Origin: CAKTOF01 sp964523945
Lineage (GTDB): Bacteria > Bacillota > Clostridia > Oscillospirales > Oscillospiraceae
Length of the DNA: 29,795 nt
Direction: 5' to 3'
Assembly: GCA_964523945.1 (NCBI GenBank)
Contig: CAZGBU010000013.1
Location: 1-29,795, forward strand
Shown piece after piece: positions 8,272 to 17,878 of this stretch. Both the position numbers and the translations under genes were made by a program. Below the pieces are notes generated by a model. It did not search any database, was not told the origin of the DNA, and saw only the letters and a program-made list of their open reading frames with translations. The first letter of the stretch is position 1, and every line of letters begins with the position of its first letter.

Positions 8272-8891
8272 TTTGACACCGCCTTTTCCTGTTTTGAGCT
8301 GTTTTGATGATTCAGATAAATACGAAACGCGCGCAGACCGTACCGAACGCCCAGCGCAATGACACGGCCGACGCGGATCGTGATCTGCACGTCTGCTCGC
8401 ACCGTAATCTCACACGCTTGCGCATCAAAAATCAGGCGCACATCCGGCCTGCGGATGCGGAACAACCGGTCAAACACTGGCCAGAGCGCATGCAGCGCTG
8501 CACAGCTGTTTCCGTACTGTATGGCCGCTTTGGCCGGATCGTCGCCGCCGTAGGTCAAATGCAGCTGCAATCTGCGGACGAGCAGCTTCCGCCGCAGTTC
8601 CCCCAAAAAAGACACACCCAGCCGCACAAACGACCACATCATGGCCAGTCCGCCGCCCTTTTTCTGTGCCGGCTCAGCCGGCTCTTTCGCTGTTTTCGTC
8701 TTTTTCGGCGGCTTTATATCTTTTCGCTGGGTCTGTTTTTGCGGCTGCTTCACCCGGGGAAACAACCGGATCCGGATTGGCCCGGCCAGCAGGTGCACGC
8801 ATGGCCCATCCGCATCATATTGAACACGCACGCCAACCGGCAGCAGCGCGATCAGAACGATCACCGCGCAGACAACGGCCAGCGCGATCAT
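8268..8891 (-). CDS. DUF2953 domain-containing protein (YtfI-like)
   Basis: A 207-residue protein with an N-terminal membrane helix (residues 1-20) followed by a short beta segment, a Lys/Pro/Gln-rich linker (about 48-82) and a DUF2953-like C-terminal part (LQLHLTYGGDDPAKAAIQYG, a strand-rich domain). It lies between scpB and ytfJ, overlapping both by 4 nt, which is the conserved place of ytfI in spore-formers. Function is unknown; a role with YtfJ at the forespore membrane is only inferred from the pairing. Confidence 0.88.
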   Translation of the reverse strand: MIALAVVCAVIVLIALLPVGVRVQYDADGPCVHLLAGPIRIRLFPRVKQPQKQTQRKDIKPPKKTKTAKEPAEPAQKKGGGLAMMWSFVRLGVSFLGELRRKLLVRRLQLHLTYGGDDPAKAAIQYGNSCAALHALWPVFDRLFRIRRPDVRLIFDAQACEITVRADVQITIRVGRVIALGVRYGLRAFRIYLNHQNSSKQEKAVSK

Positions 8892-9496
8892 GTGGCGCTC
8901 TCCTGCTCTGCCGCAGCTTGATCCGGCTGCACATTGGACAGAATCAGCCGTTCGGCCTCCTCCGGCGCAACCTCTGGCCGCATCAGGTCAATTTCCGGCA
9001 GCTCTTCGAGCGAGGACAAGCCAAACGTGCGCAGAAAGTCCGGCGTTGTGCGGTACAGGATCGGCCGGCCTGGCACATTGAGCCGGCCGCATTCTTCAAT
9101 CAGCTGCCGGTTCACCAACGCACCGATGGAATAAGCGCTGTCCACACCGCGAATCTGTTCGACATAGGTCTTCGTAACCGGCTGATAGTATGCGACAACA
9201 GTCAGCGTTTCCAGCAGGGATTGCGACAGGCGCGGCGGTTTCCTGGTCTCAAGCGCGCGCGCGACGCAGTCGGAAAACTCCCCTGCTGAACACATCTGAT
9301 ATGCGTTGTCAAGCCGGACGATGCGGATGCCGCGCCGCTCAAATGCATATGCGTCCATCAGCTGCTGCGCAGCTGTGCGCACATCATCCTCCGACGCTTC
9401 CAGCGCCTGTGCCAAGCGCGCCGCCTCCACCGGTTCACCTGCCGCGAACAAAACCGCTTCCAGCGCGCGCGCAAGCTCGTTTGCATCCATACTCAA
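8888..9496 (-). CDS. scpB: SMC-Scp complex subunit ScpB
   Basis: A 202-residue kleisin-associated protein with two winged-helix domains: residues 1-80 (LEAVLFAAGEPV) and about 95-170 (SLLETLTVVAYYQPVTKTYVEQIRGV...GRPILYRTT). It binds ScpA and the SMC ATPase for chromosome condensation and segregation. The start ATG 9496 overlaps the scpA stop as ATGA, as expected for a coupled pair. The acidic C-terminal tail is poorly conserved in the family. Confidence 0.96.
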   Translation of the reverse strand: MSMDANELARALEAVLFAAGEPVEAARLAQALEASEDDVRTAAQQLMDAYAFERRGIRIVRLDNAYQMCSAGEFSDCVARALETRKPPRLSQSLLETLTVVAYYQPVTKTYVEQIRGVDSAYSIGALVNRQLIEECGRLNVPGRPILYRTTPDFLRTFGLSSLEELPEIDLMRPEVAPEEAERLILSNVQPDQAAAEQESAT

Positions 9497-10293
9497 CCCT
9501 CCTGCTGCGGCAGTTCTGACGGGTCCGGCGTCTTCAGATAGGACACCGAAAGCTCACCTGTCTCGCCTGTGTCGATCCGGATCGAGCTGAGCCGGCACAG
9601 CTCCAGCACCGCCATAAATGTTGCAACAATCTCACTGCGGCTCCGGCTGCCGAGGAACAAACTGCGGAATTTCATCACCCCGGCCCAGACCAGCCGCCGC
9701 AGGAGCTGCGACGCCTTGGTTGTAACCGGATACGGCTCCCGTCCGACAATGCCGGCAAATGCCGCTGCGGGCGGTGGAAGGCGTTTCTCACTGCGTTCCG
9801 CGATGCGCGCAAACGCCGCAATCAGATCTTGCGGCCTGTGCTGATAGCGGTATGCAGCCGTCTTCGGCGCAGGCTCCGGCGGCTTGACAAACATTTGGCT
9901 TCCGGCAGCGCCGCGCGGTTCAAGCTGCTGGGCAGCCAGCTGGATCTGCGCGTACGCCTCCTGTCGGCGGCGCGCCTCGAGCGACTGGATCAGGCGCGAC
10001 ATCTCATCCATTGCTTCGGCCTGATCGCTGTAGGACAGCAGCATCTTACTCTTGATATAGGTCAGATGCGATGCCATCGCAATGAATTCGCTGGCAATTT
10101 CCAGATCCAGGCGCTTCATTTCGTCAAAATAAGCCAGATATTGATCCAGAATCGATGTAATCTGAATATCCTTGATCTCAATCTTGTTCCGGCTGAGCAG
10201 CAACAGAATGACGTCGAGCGGGCCCTCAAAGTCCTCAAACACGTCAGCTTTTGCATGCACAACACCGGTCAGATGATATTGCGGCTCTTCCAT
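9493..10293 (-). CDS. scpA: segregation and condensation protein ScpA (kleisin)
   Basis: A 266-residue kleisin. The N-terminal SMC-binding region (FEGPLDVILLLLSRNKIEIKDIQI) and the helix with EFIAMASHLTYIKSKMLL are typical, as is the C-terminal winged helix that binds the SMC head. The gene starts 8 nt after the M50 protease stop and ends overlapping scpB. Known role: it bridges SMC heads in the condensin complex. The smc gene itself is not in the window. Confidence 0.95.
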   Translation of the reverse strand: MEEPQYHLTGVVHAKADVFEDFEGPLDVILLLLSRNKIEIKDIQITSILDQYLAYFDEMKRLDLEIASEFIAMASHLTYIKSKMLLSYSDQAEAMDEMSRLIQSLEARRRQEAYAQIQLAAQQLEPRGAAGSQMFVKPPEPAPKTAAYRYQHRPQDLIAAFARIAERSEKRLPPPAAAFAGIVGREPYPVTTKASQLLRRLVWAGVMKFRSLFLGSRSRSEIVATFMAVLELCRLSSIRIDTGETGELSVSYLKTPDPSELPQQEG

Positions 10294-10301
10294 ACGCTCA
10301 C

Positions 10302-10994
10302 CTATGAGTACAGCCGGACCAGCAGCCGGAACGGAAGCCAGGCAGGCTGGCTGAGCAGATCAAGCAGGCCGTTGCGCAGGAACACAAGCGGCGTGTTCAG
10401 CACGCCTGTGAACAATATCACCATCAGCAGCAGCATGCAGTAGCGCTCATAGCGCATCAGCTTCCAATACAGCTCGTCCGGCAAAAAAATACCAATGACT
10501 TTCGCCCCGTCGAGCGGCGGGATCGGGATAATGTTGAACACAGCCAGGCCAGCACTGATAATCGCCGTGTATTCCGTAAACTGGATCAGCCACCAGAGCA
10601 CCGTACTGCCGCTGCGCAGGTAGAAAAACATCAAAACGCTCCGCACCAGCAGCGCAACAAACGCCAGCAGAACATTTGACAGCGGGCCAGCTGCAGCCGT
10701 GATTGCCATGCCGCGCCGCGGATTTTTGAAATATCGCGGGTCAATCGGCACAGGCTTGGCCCAACCAAACCGGAACACGGCCATCATCAAAAGGCCAAAA
10801 ATATCGACGTGACGGAGCGGATTCAGCGACAGCCTCCCCTGCTGCTTCGCGGTCGGGTCACCAAGCCGCCATGCAACAAAACCATGACTTGTCTCATGAA
10901 ACGTGATGCACAAAAGCGACGCGCAGACAATGACAACCATCGACAGCAGCGAAGAGAAATCGAGCTGGCGCAGCCACTCGGAAAATGCGTTCAA
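10302..10994 (-). CDS. site-2 protease family protein (M50, YwhC/rhomboid-unrelated intramembrane metalloprotease)
   Basis: A 230-residue integral membrane metalloprotease. The zinc motif HETSH is at 33-37 in the first membrane helix, and the third ligand motif is at 154-163 (NIIPIPPLDG). At least four more hydrophobic segments are visible (about 15-35, 63-76, 104-126, 140-158 and 180-200). The start is TTG 10994 with AAGGAG 7 nt upstream; no ATG in frame fits as well. It commonly stands before scpAB in Firmicutes. It lacks a PDZ domain, so it is the small YwhC-like group and not RseP/RasP. The substrate is unknown. Confidence 0.92.
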   Translation of the reverse strand: MNAFSEWLRQLDFSSLLSMVVIVCASLLCITFHETSHGFVAWRLGDPTAKQQGRLSLNPLRHVDIFGLLMMAVFRFGWAKPVPIDPRYFKNPRRGMAITAAAGPLSNVLLAFVALLVRSVLMFFYLRSGSTVLWWLIQFTEYTAIISAGLAVFNIIPIPPLDGAKVIGIFLPDELYWKLMRYERYCMLLLMVILFTGVLNTPLVFLRNGLLDLLSQPAWLPFRLLVRLYS

Positions 10995-11044
10995 GCGGAT
11001 CGCTCCTTATCATGCGCGAACGATCGGCGCGCAGTCGTTGCCTT

Positions 11045-11073
11045 ATTATAGCACGGTGCGCCAGGCGGCGCAA
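11045..11073 (-). promoter_or_regulatory. sigma-A type promoter for the M50 protease-scpAB-ytfIJ operon
   Basis: On the minus strand -35 TTGCGC (11073-11068), a 17-nt spacer and a consensus -10 TATAAT (11050-11045) lie just after the engB stop and 51 nt before the TTG start of the protease gene. Confidence 0.75.
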
Positions 11074-11078
11074 GGCGC

Positions 11079-11666
11079 TCAGTCACGCGTAACGGCATCG
11101 AGCACAGCGTGCAGCAACGCATCCCGCCCCGTTCCCTTTTCAGCGGAAAACGGTATGACCGGTACAGATGTCGGCAGGGCAAGTACCTCGCTGATCTGCG
11201 CCAGATTCGGTTCAATCTCACGCGCGCGCAGTTTGTCAAGTTTATTGGCGACGACGACAAATGGCTGACCGGCATCGCGAAAGCACGCAGCCATCGTCTC
11301 GTCATTGGCTGTCGGCTTGTGGCGTGCATCCACAATCATGACGCCGAACGTAATCAGATCCGCGGCAAAATATGCCTCGATCAGCCGGGCCCAGCGCGCG
11401 CGTTCAGCCTGTGCGACCTGTGCATAGCCGTAGCCCGGCAGGTCGACAAAATAGGCAGCCCGATCAATTCGGAAATAGTTGATGTGGATCGTTTTGCCCG
11501 GCTGGCTGCCGACGCGCGCAAAATTCTTGCGGCGCAGCAAGCAGTTGATCACAGACGACTTTCCCACGTTTGACCGACCCGCAAACACAATCTGTGGCAG
11601 GCCATCCCGGATCAGCGACGACGCCTCCGCACAGGAAGTCACAAATTCCGCGTTCTGCAGGTTCAT
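11079..11666 (-). CDS. engB: ribosome biogenesis GTP-binding protein YihA/YsxC
   Basis: A 195-residue TRAFAC GTPase needed for assembly of the 50S subunit. G1 GRSNVGKS is at 30-37, G2 includes the conserved PGKT, G3 DLPGYGYA is near 75, and G4 is NKLDKL. Start ATG 11666 has AGGGGG 6 nt upstream and lies 11 nt after the lon stop. The lon-engB pair is conserved in Firmicutes. The promoter at 11045-11073 for the next operon begins directly beyond its stop. Confidence 0.96.
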   Translation of the reverse strand: MNLQNAEFVTSCAEASSLIRDGLPQIVFAGRSNVGKSSVINCLLRRKNFARVGSQPGKTIHINYFRIDRAAYFVDLPGYGYAQVAQAERARWARLIEAYFAADLITFGVMIVDARHKPTANDETMAACFRDAGQPFVVVANKLDKLRAREIEPNLAQISEVLALPTSVPVIPFSAEKGTGRDALLHAVLDAVTRD

Positions 11667-11677
11667 ACCCAGCCCCC

Positions 11678-14098
11678 TTACTGGCGGATCTCCGCCTTGT
11701 GCTTGCGCTGCTTCGGAATGGGAGACTGCAGCTCCGGCAGCGGCTCGGCGATCTCGCGCCGGCGCGAGCGGACATGGGTAAAATCAAGCGCGGCCTCCAG
11801 CACGGCATCGACATGCGTGACCGTGATAAAGTTGAGCGCCTTGCGCACCGTCTGATCGATCTCCTCCAGATCCTTTTCGTTTTCCTTGGGAATAATGACA
11901 GTGTGGACGCCGTAGCGAAGCGCCGCCATTGTTTTCTCTTTCAGGCCGCCGATCGGCAGGACGCGGCCGCGGATCGAGATTTCACCCGTCATGGCGACAT
12001 CGCGGCGCACCGGCGCGCCTGTGAGTGCAGAAACCATTGCGGTGCAGACAGTGATGCCCGCCGAAGGGCCGTCTTTCGGGACGGCGCCCTCCGGAAAGTG
12101 GACGTGGATGTCCTTGGTCTGATAGAAATCCTCCGGGATGTGCAGGCTGGCGGCGCGGGTGCGGATATAGCTCATCGCAGCGCGCGCGGACTCCTCCATT
12201 ACCTTGCCAAGATTGCCGGTCAGGATCAGCTTGCCGGTACCGTCGAGCATATTGGCCTCGACCTCGAGCACTGTGCCGCCAACCGCCGTCCACGCAAGAC
12301 CTGTTACCAGACCAACCTGGTCAGAGGCCGGGCGTGACTCCGGCTCGAACCGGCGAACGCCAAGGAAGTCCTCAAGCGCATCTGTGCGGACACTGACGCG
12401 TGTGAGCGCCGGATCGGAGACAAAGCGCATTGCCGCTTTGCGGCAGATGGCAGCCAGCTCCCGCTCGAGATTGCGCACGCCCGATTCGCGCGTATAGCAG
12501 GCGATCACATCGCGCAGTGCCGTATCGCTCACACGCAGCTGCGACTTCTTCAACCCGTGCTTCTGGATCTGTTTCGGCAGCAGATGGCGTTTGGCAATCA
12601 TCAGCTTTTCCTCATCGGTGTATGAGCCAAGCTCAATGACTTCCATTCGGTCGAGCAGCGGACGCGGAATGGTATCGGTTGTATTGGCCGTCGTGATGAA
12701 CATACACTCGGAAAGGTCAAACGGCACTTCGAGAAAATGGTCACGGAATGTGCTGTTCTGCTCGGCGTCAAGTACCTCGAGCAATGCGGATGACGGGTCG
12801 CCGCGATAGTCGGTGCCCATTTTGTCGATCTCATCGAGCACCAGCAGCGCATTTTTCGAGCCGGCCTGCCGGATCCCATCAATGATCCGGCCGGGCATTG
12901 CCCCAACATAGGTTTTGCGATGGCCGCGGATATCGGCCTCGTCGTGGACGCCGCCGAGCGAAATGCGTGCAAGCTTGCGGTTCAGGCAGCGCGCGACGCT
13001 CATTGCAATCGACGTCTTCCCCACGCCGGGTGGACCAACCAGACAGATGATCTGTCCCGGGAAATCCGGTGCAAGCTGCCGGACGGCAAGAATCTCCAGG
13101 ATTCGCTCCTTGACCTTATCCAGGCCGAAATGGTCACGGTCCAAGATGCGCCGCGCCTGCGCAACGTCGACGCGCTCGTTCGTGCGCTTGTTCCACGGCA
13201 GCTCCAGGCAGATGTCGAGATAATTCCGAATCAGCGCAGCCTCGGACGAGCCGGCCGGCTGCTTGATCAGGCGGCTGACCTCCTTGAGCAGCTTCTCCTC
13301 CGTTTCCTGCTCGAGTGCAAGCGCCCGAATCGCGTCGGCGTACTGTTCCAGCTCCTGATCCTCGTCCTCCTCGCCCAACTCCGATCGGATCACTTTCATC
13401 TGCTCGCGCAGATAATAATCGCGCTGGCTCTGCGACATGTTTTCACGCACACGTTCGTCGATGTCGTTTTCATAGCGCAGCACCTCAATCTCCCGCACCA
13501 GGAGGCGGTTGACCAATTCCAGGCGGCGCAGTGGATTGAGTTCTTCAAGCACACGCTGCTTGTTCTGATAGCTGAACGTTGCGTTCTGCGCGATGGCATC
13601 TGCAATATAGCCCGGATCTTTAGAAGCCAGCAGCGACAGGAGTGCCTCCGGCTGCAACTTTGGGACGAATTCGCTGTACTGCTCGAACAGCTGGTAAGCC
13701 TTGCGGACAACCGCCTCGGTCCGCGCCGTATCATGATAAGGCGCATCAGTCAGCAATTCCACACGAGCATACAGATACGGTGCTGTGCGGATCATGCCGG
13801 CCAGCCGGCCGCGGCTGCGCCCCTCTACGAGAATGCGCACCACATCGCCAGGCAAGCGGAGCAGCTGCTTGATATAGGCGACTGTGCCGATCTGGCTGAG
13901 CTTATGTGCCGGCGGATCGTCGTCGAGAATATCGGTCTGCGTCATCATAAAAACCATCTGATCGGCGTTCATTGCCTCGTCGATGGCCGCAATGGACTTC
14001 TCTCGGCCGACGTCAAAGTGCGCCAGCATACCCGGAAAAACCGTCATGCCCCGCAGGGCAATGACCGGCATGCAGGTTGATTTTTGGTTTTCGTGCAT
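11678..14098 (-). CDS. lon: ATP-dependent protease Lon (LonA)
   Basis: An 806-residue cytosolic AAA+ serine protease that removes damaged and regulatory proteins. The N-terminal substrate-binding LON domain spans about 10-210 (PVIALRGMTVFPGM), with a coiled coil to about 310. The Walker A motif GPPGVGKTS is near 354, the Walker B LLVLDEIDKM follows, and the C-terminal protease domain carries the Ser-Lys dyad: DGPSAG near 677 and GGLKEK near 719. The start ATG 14098 has AGGAGGT about 5 nt upstream. The frame is open further to 14308 but that stretch runs into the clpX terminator. No convincing promoter was found in 14099-14256; an inverted repeat lies at 14234-14257. Confidence 0.97.
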   Translation of the reverse strand: MHENQKSTCMPVIALRGMTVFPGMLAHFDVGREKSIAAIDEAMNADQMVFMMTQTDILDDDPPAHKLSQIGTVAYIKQLLRLPGDVVRILVEGRSRGRLAGMIRTAPYLYARVELLTDAPYHDTARTEAVVRKAYQLFEQYSEFVPKLQPEALLSLLASKDPGYIADAIAQNATFSYQNKQRVLEELNPLRRLELVNRLLVREIEVLRYENDIDERVRENMSQSQRDYYLREQMKVIRSELGEEDEDQELEQYADAIRALALEQETEEKLLKEVSRLIKQPAGSSEAALIRNYLDICLELPWNKRTNERVDVAQARRILDRDHFGLDKVKERILEILAVRQLAPDFPGQIICLVGPPGVGKTSIAMSVARCLNRKLARISLGGVHDEADIRGHRKTYVGAMPGRIIDGIRQAGSKNALLVLDEIDKMGTDYRGDPSSALLEVLDAEQNSTFRDHFLEVPFDLSECMFITTANTTDTIPRPLLDRMEVIELGSYTDEEKLMIAKRHLLPKQIQKHGLKKSQLRVSDTALRDVIACYTRESGVRNLERELAAICRKAAMRFVSDPALTRVSVRTDALEDFLGVRRFEPESRPASDQVGLVTGLAWTAVGGTVLEVEANMLDGTGKLILTGNLGKVMEESARAAMSYIRTRAASLHIPEDFYQTKDIHVHFPEGAVPKDGPSAGITVCTAMVSALTGAPVRRDVAMTGEISIRGRVLPIGGLKEKTMAALRYGVHTVIIPKENEKDLEEIDQTVRKALNFITVTHVDAVLEAALDFTHVRSRRREIAEPLPELQSPIPKQRKHKAEIRQ

Positions 14099-14233
14099 TG
14101 GGAACCTCCTGTATGGACCGCATACGTCCGGCACACAACGATGAGATGATAAGAGAGCCGGGCGCATGAAGCCTTGCACATGTAGGACATTTCTGGGATT
14201 GCGGCCATGCTGCCAGAAAACAGCACATGACCG

Positions 14234-14257
14234 TTTGCTATGCCTTTGTATAGCAAA
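14234..14257. repeat. inverted repeat upstream of lon, possible operator
   Basis: TTTGCTAT and ATAGCAAA form an 8-bp perfect inverted repeat with an 8-nt spacer. It overlaps the T tract of the clpX terminator and lies 136 nt before the lon start. It does not match the CIRCE or CtsR operators that I know. It may be a regulator site or just an RNA hairpin. Confidence 0.3.
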
Positions 14258-14305
14258 AACGCCGCACGAAAGATATCCACGGATATCCCCATGCGTGCGG
14301 CGTTT
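14255..14305 (-). terminator. rho-independent terminator after clpX
   Basis: A 12-bp perfect stem (14257-14268 with 14294-14305, GCCGCACG core) encloses a second small hairpin (GATATCC/GGATATC, 14272-14287). On the minus strand it runs into TTTTT. It starts 9 nt after the clpX stop and separates clpX from lon. Confidence 0.85.
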
Positions 14306-14314
14306 CAAGCGGTA

Positions 14315-15580
<1,266 letters not shown>

Positions 15581-15605
15581 GTAGTGTCCTCCTTGACAAC
15601 TGGAA

Positions 15606-16187
15606 TTATCGCTTATAGATCACCTTGTCGATCAGGCCATATTCGACAGCCTCTTCGGCAGACATGAAGTTGTCGCGCTCACAGTCAGCTGTGACAACCT
15701 CGATCGGCTTACCGGTGTTCTCCGCCAGAATGCGATTCATGCGCGTTTTGATGACCTCCAGGCGGCGAAGATGGATCGCCATATCGGTGATCTGCCCCTG
15801 GGTGCCGGCAGACGGCTGGTGAATCATGATCTCGGCGTTCGGCAGCGCGATGCGCTTCCCCTTTGCGCCGGACGAGAGCAGAAACGCGCCCATCGACGCA
15901 GCCATGCCGATGCAGATGGTGGAAACATCGCACTTGACATACTGCATTGTGTCATAGATCGCCATACCGGCCGTCACCGACCCGCCGGGACTGTTGATGT
16001 AGAACTGGATATCCTTATCCGGATCCTGCGCCTCGAGGTAGAGCATCTGCGCCACGACCAGGCTTGCGGTCGTGTCGTTGACCTCCTCGGAGAGCATGAT
16101 AATGCGGTCGTTGAGCAGGCGGGAAAAAATATCGTAGGAGCGCTCGCCCCGGCTGGTCTGCTCTACAACACATGGTACTAAGCTCAT
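15606..16187 (-). CDS. clpP: ATP-dependent Clp protease proteolytic subunit ClpP
   Basis: A 193-residue serine peptidase, the usual ClpP length. The triad is S98 (GMAASMGAF), H123 (MIHQPSAG) and D172 (CERDNFMSA). The start ATG 16187 gives MSLVPCVVEQT, the standard N-terminus, with AAAGGAGATC just upstream; the frame extends to 16205 but without a better site. It forms 14-mers that work with ClpX, encoded next. It lies 51 nt after tig in the conserved tig-clpP-clpX order. Confidence 0.97.
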   Translation of the reverse strand: MSLVPCVVEQTSRGERSYDIFSRLLNDRIIMLSEEVNDTTASLVVAQMLYLEAQDPDKDIQFYINSPGGSVTAGMAIYDTMQYVKCDVSTICIGMAASMGAFLLSSGAKGKRIALPNAEIMIHQPSAGTQGQITDMAIHLRRLEVIKTRMNRILAENTGKPIEVVTADCERDNFMSAEEAVEYGLIDKVIYKR

Positions 16188-16238
16188 ATACAGATCTCCT
16201 TTCAAGATACCCTTGATTCTATCCGGCCTGCGGGGAAG

Positions 16239-17786
16239 TTATTCCTCCGCAGCCGGTTCGGCATCCTCTGCCGGAACGGTCTCATCGGCCTTGGGCGCTG
16301 CCTCTTTCATCGCAGCCGGCTTTTTGGCAGCCGGTGTCTCCTTCGCAGGCACTGCGGCGACCTCGGCCTGCTCCGCAGATTCTGATGCAGTGTCGGCAGG
16401 ATCGGCTTTCTCCGCCGTCTTCTTGGCGGTTGTTTTGGTCGTTGTTTTGCGGGTTGTCTTCTTCGGTGCCTCTTTTTCCTCCGCAGCCGGTTCCTCGGTT
16501 TTCTCAGCCTCCGGCGCAACGGCGATGGCGGTGTCAGCAATCAGAGCGCTGGCCTTGCGGTAACCGAGATCCCGGCGCAGGTCTTCCGCATCGACGTACT
16601 CTTTGACCTTCTCGACCTCCATGACATACTGCTCGGCCATCTTGTTAAACTCGTCCTCAAGCTCCTCATCCGAGACGGTAAAGCCCTCGACTTCAACAAT
16701 CTTCTCAAGTAGCAGGCGGCTCTTGACCTGCTCGTATGCAACCGGACGCATGCTCTCACGGAAGCCGTTGGCATCCGTACCCATCATCTGAAAATACTGC
16801 TGGAGGCTCATACCGCTCATCTGGATCTGATAGGCATACTGCTCGACGACCAGGTCGAGCTCCTTTTCAACCATGGAGTTCGGAATCGTGACCTCCATAT
16901 TGTCGATCGCCTTGCTGAGCGCGGCGTTTTTAAACGCGGATTCGGCAGCGTCCTGACGGGACTTGAGTTCTTTCTCCCGCAGGTCGGCCTTGTACTCGTC
17001 AAGTGTGTCAAATTCCGAGACGTCCTTGGCAAATTCATCGTCGAGTTCGGGCAAAATCGTCTCCTTGACCTTGTGCACCTTGACCTTAAACACGGCAGGC
17101 TTCCCTGCAAGCTCTGCAGCACCGTAATCGGCCGGGAACGTAACATCGATGTCCTTCTCATCGCCGGCGGACAGGCCGACGCAGGCCTCTTCAAAGCCGG
17201 GAATAAACGAACCGGAACCGAGCTTCAGGCTGTAGCCCTCAGCCTTGCCGCCATCAAACGCGACGCCGTCGATGAATCCCTCAAAATCAAGCACGATGGT
17301 ATCGCCGTCCTGCGCCGGGCGCTCGACGGTGGAAATGCGGGCATTACGCTGCTGGATGCGGCTGAGCTCACTGGCAATGTCCTCATCGGTCACCTTCGGC
17401 TCATCCTTCGGCGCCTCGAGGCCCTTGTACTGGCCAAGCTTCACCTCGGGATACAGATCGGCCGAGACCGTCAGGACGAGCGGCCCGTCAGCGTAGTCAA
17501 CATTCGTGATCGACGGCGTGCCGACGACCTTGATGCCGGCATCTGCAACTGCCTCGTCGTAGAGCGCGGGGAACAGCTCGTTGATCGCGTCTTCATAGAA
17601 CACCGTCGCGCCGAACATCCCCTCGATGATTTTCCGGGGCGCCTTGCCCTTGCGGAAGCCGGGGACGGTAATGCTGTTTTTCTGCTTGCGGTAGACTTTG
17701 TCGATGGCTTTCTCAAACTGCTCCTTCTCGACTTCCATCACAAAGGTCACTCTGCCCTCGTTTTTCTCCAGATTCTTCACAGTCAT
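16239..17786 (-). CDS. tig: trigger factor, ribosome-associated chaperone and peptidyl-prolyl isomerase
   Basis: A 515-residue chaperone, longer than the usual 425-450. The N-terminal ribosome-binding domain carries GFRKGKAP at 43-50, the L23-docking signature. A FKBP-type PPIase domain covers about 150-240, and a helical C-terminal chaperone domain extends to about 425. The last 90 residues (426-515) are a low-complexity Ala/Glu/Lys/Thr/Pro tail: basic KTT-rich in the first part, acidic at the end. Such tails occur in some Clostridia; function is unknown. Start ATG 17786 has AGGAGG upstream. It is the first gene of tig-clpP-clpX. Confidence 0.96.
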   Translation of the reverse strand: MTVKNLEKNEGRVTFVMEVEKEQFEKAIDKVYRKQKNSITVPGFRKGKAPRKIIEGMFGATVFYEDAINELFPALYDEAVADAGIKVVGTPSITNVDYADGPLVLTVSADLYPEVKLGQYKGLEAPKDEPKVTDEDIASELSRIQQRNARISTVERPAQDGDTIVLDFEGFIDGVAFDGGKAEGYSLKLGSGSFIPGFEEACVGLSAGDEKDIDVTFPADYGAAELAGKPAVFKVKVHKVKETILPELDDEFAKDVSEFDTLDEYKADLREKELKSRQDAAESAFKNAALSKAIDNMEVTIPNSMVEKELDLVVEQYAYQIQMSGMSLQQYFQMMGTDANGFRESMRPVAYEQVKSRLLLEKIVEVEGFTVSDEELEDEFNKMAEQYVMEVEKVKEYVDAEDLRRDLGYRKASALIADTAIAVAPEAEKTEEPAAEEKEAPKKTTRKTTTKTTAKKTAEKADPADTASESAEQAEVAAVPAKETPAAKKPAAMKEAAPKADETVPAEDAEPAAEE

Positions 17787-17801
17787 GGTTGTTCCTCCTG
17801 T

Positions 17802-17821
17802 CCGGCCTTTCACCGGGCCGG
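17802..17821 (-). promoter_or_regulatory. GC-rich hairpin in the tig leader
   Basis: CCGGCC (17802-17807) and GGCCGG (17816-17821) form a 6-bp stem with an 8-nt loop in the tig leader, directly before the AGGAGG ribosome binding site. There is no T tract, so it is not a terminator. It may shape translation start or mRNA stability; that is inference. Confidence 0.35.
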
Positions 17822-17846
17822 TAATTTCTTTCGAATGAGCCGTATT

Positions 17847-17875
17847 ATTTTATCAGATATACTGCTGAATTTCCA
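17847..17875 (-). promoter_or_regulatory. possible promoter for tig-clpP-clpX
   Basis: On the minus strand TGGAAA (17875-17870), a 17-nt gap and TAAAAT (17852-17847) match the -35 and -10 consensus at 4 and 5 of 6 positions, in the gap after the metallophosphoesterase stop. Confidence 0.4.
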
Positions 17876-17878
17876 GTA

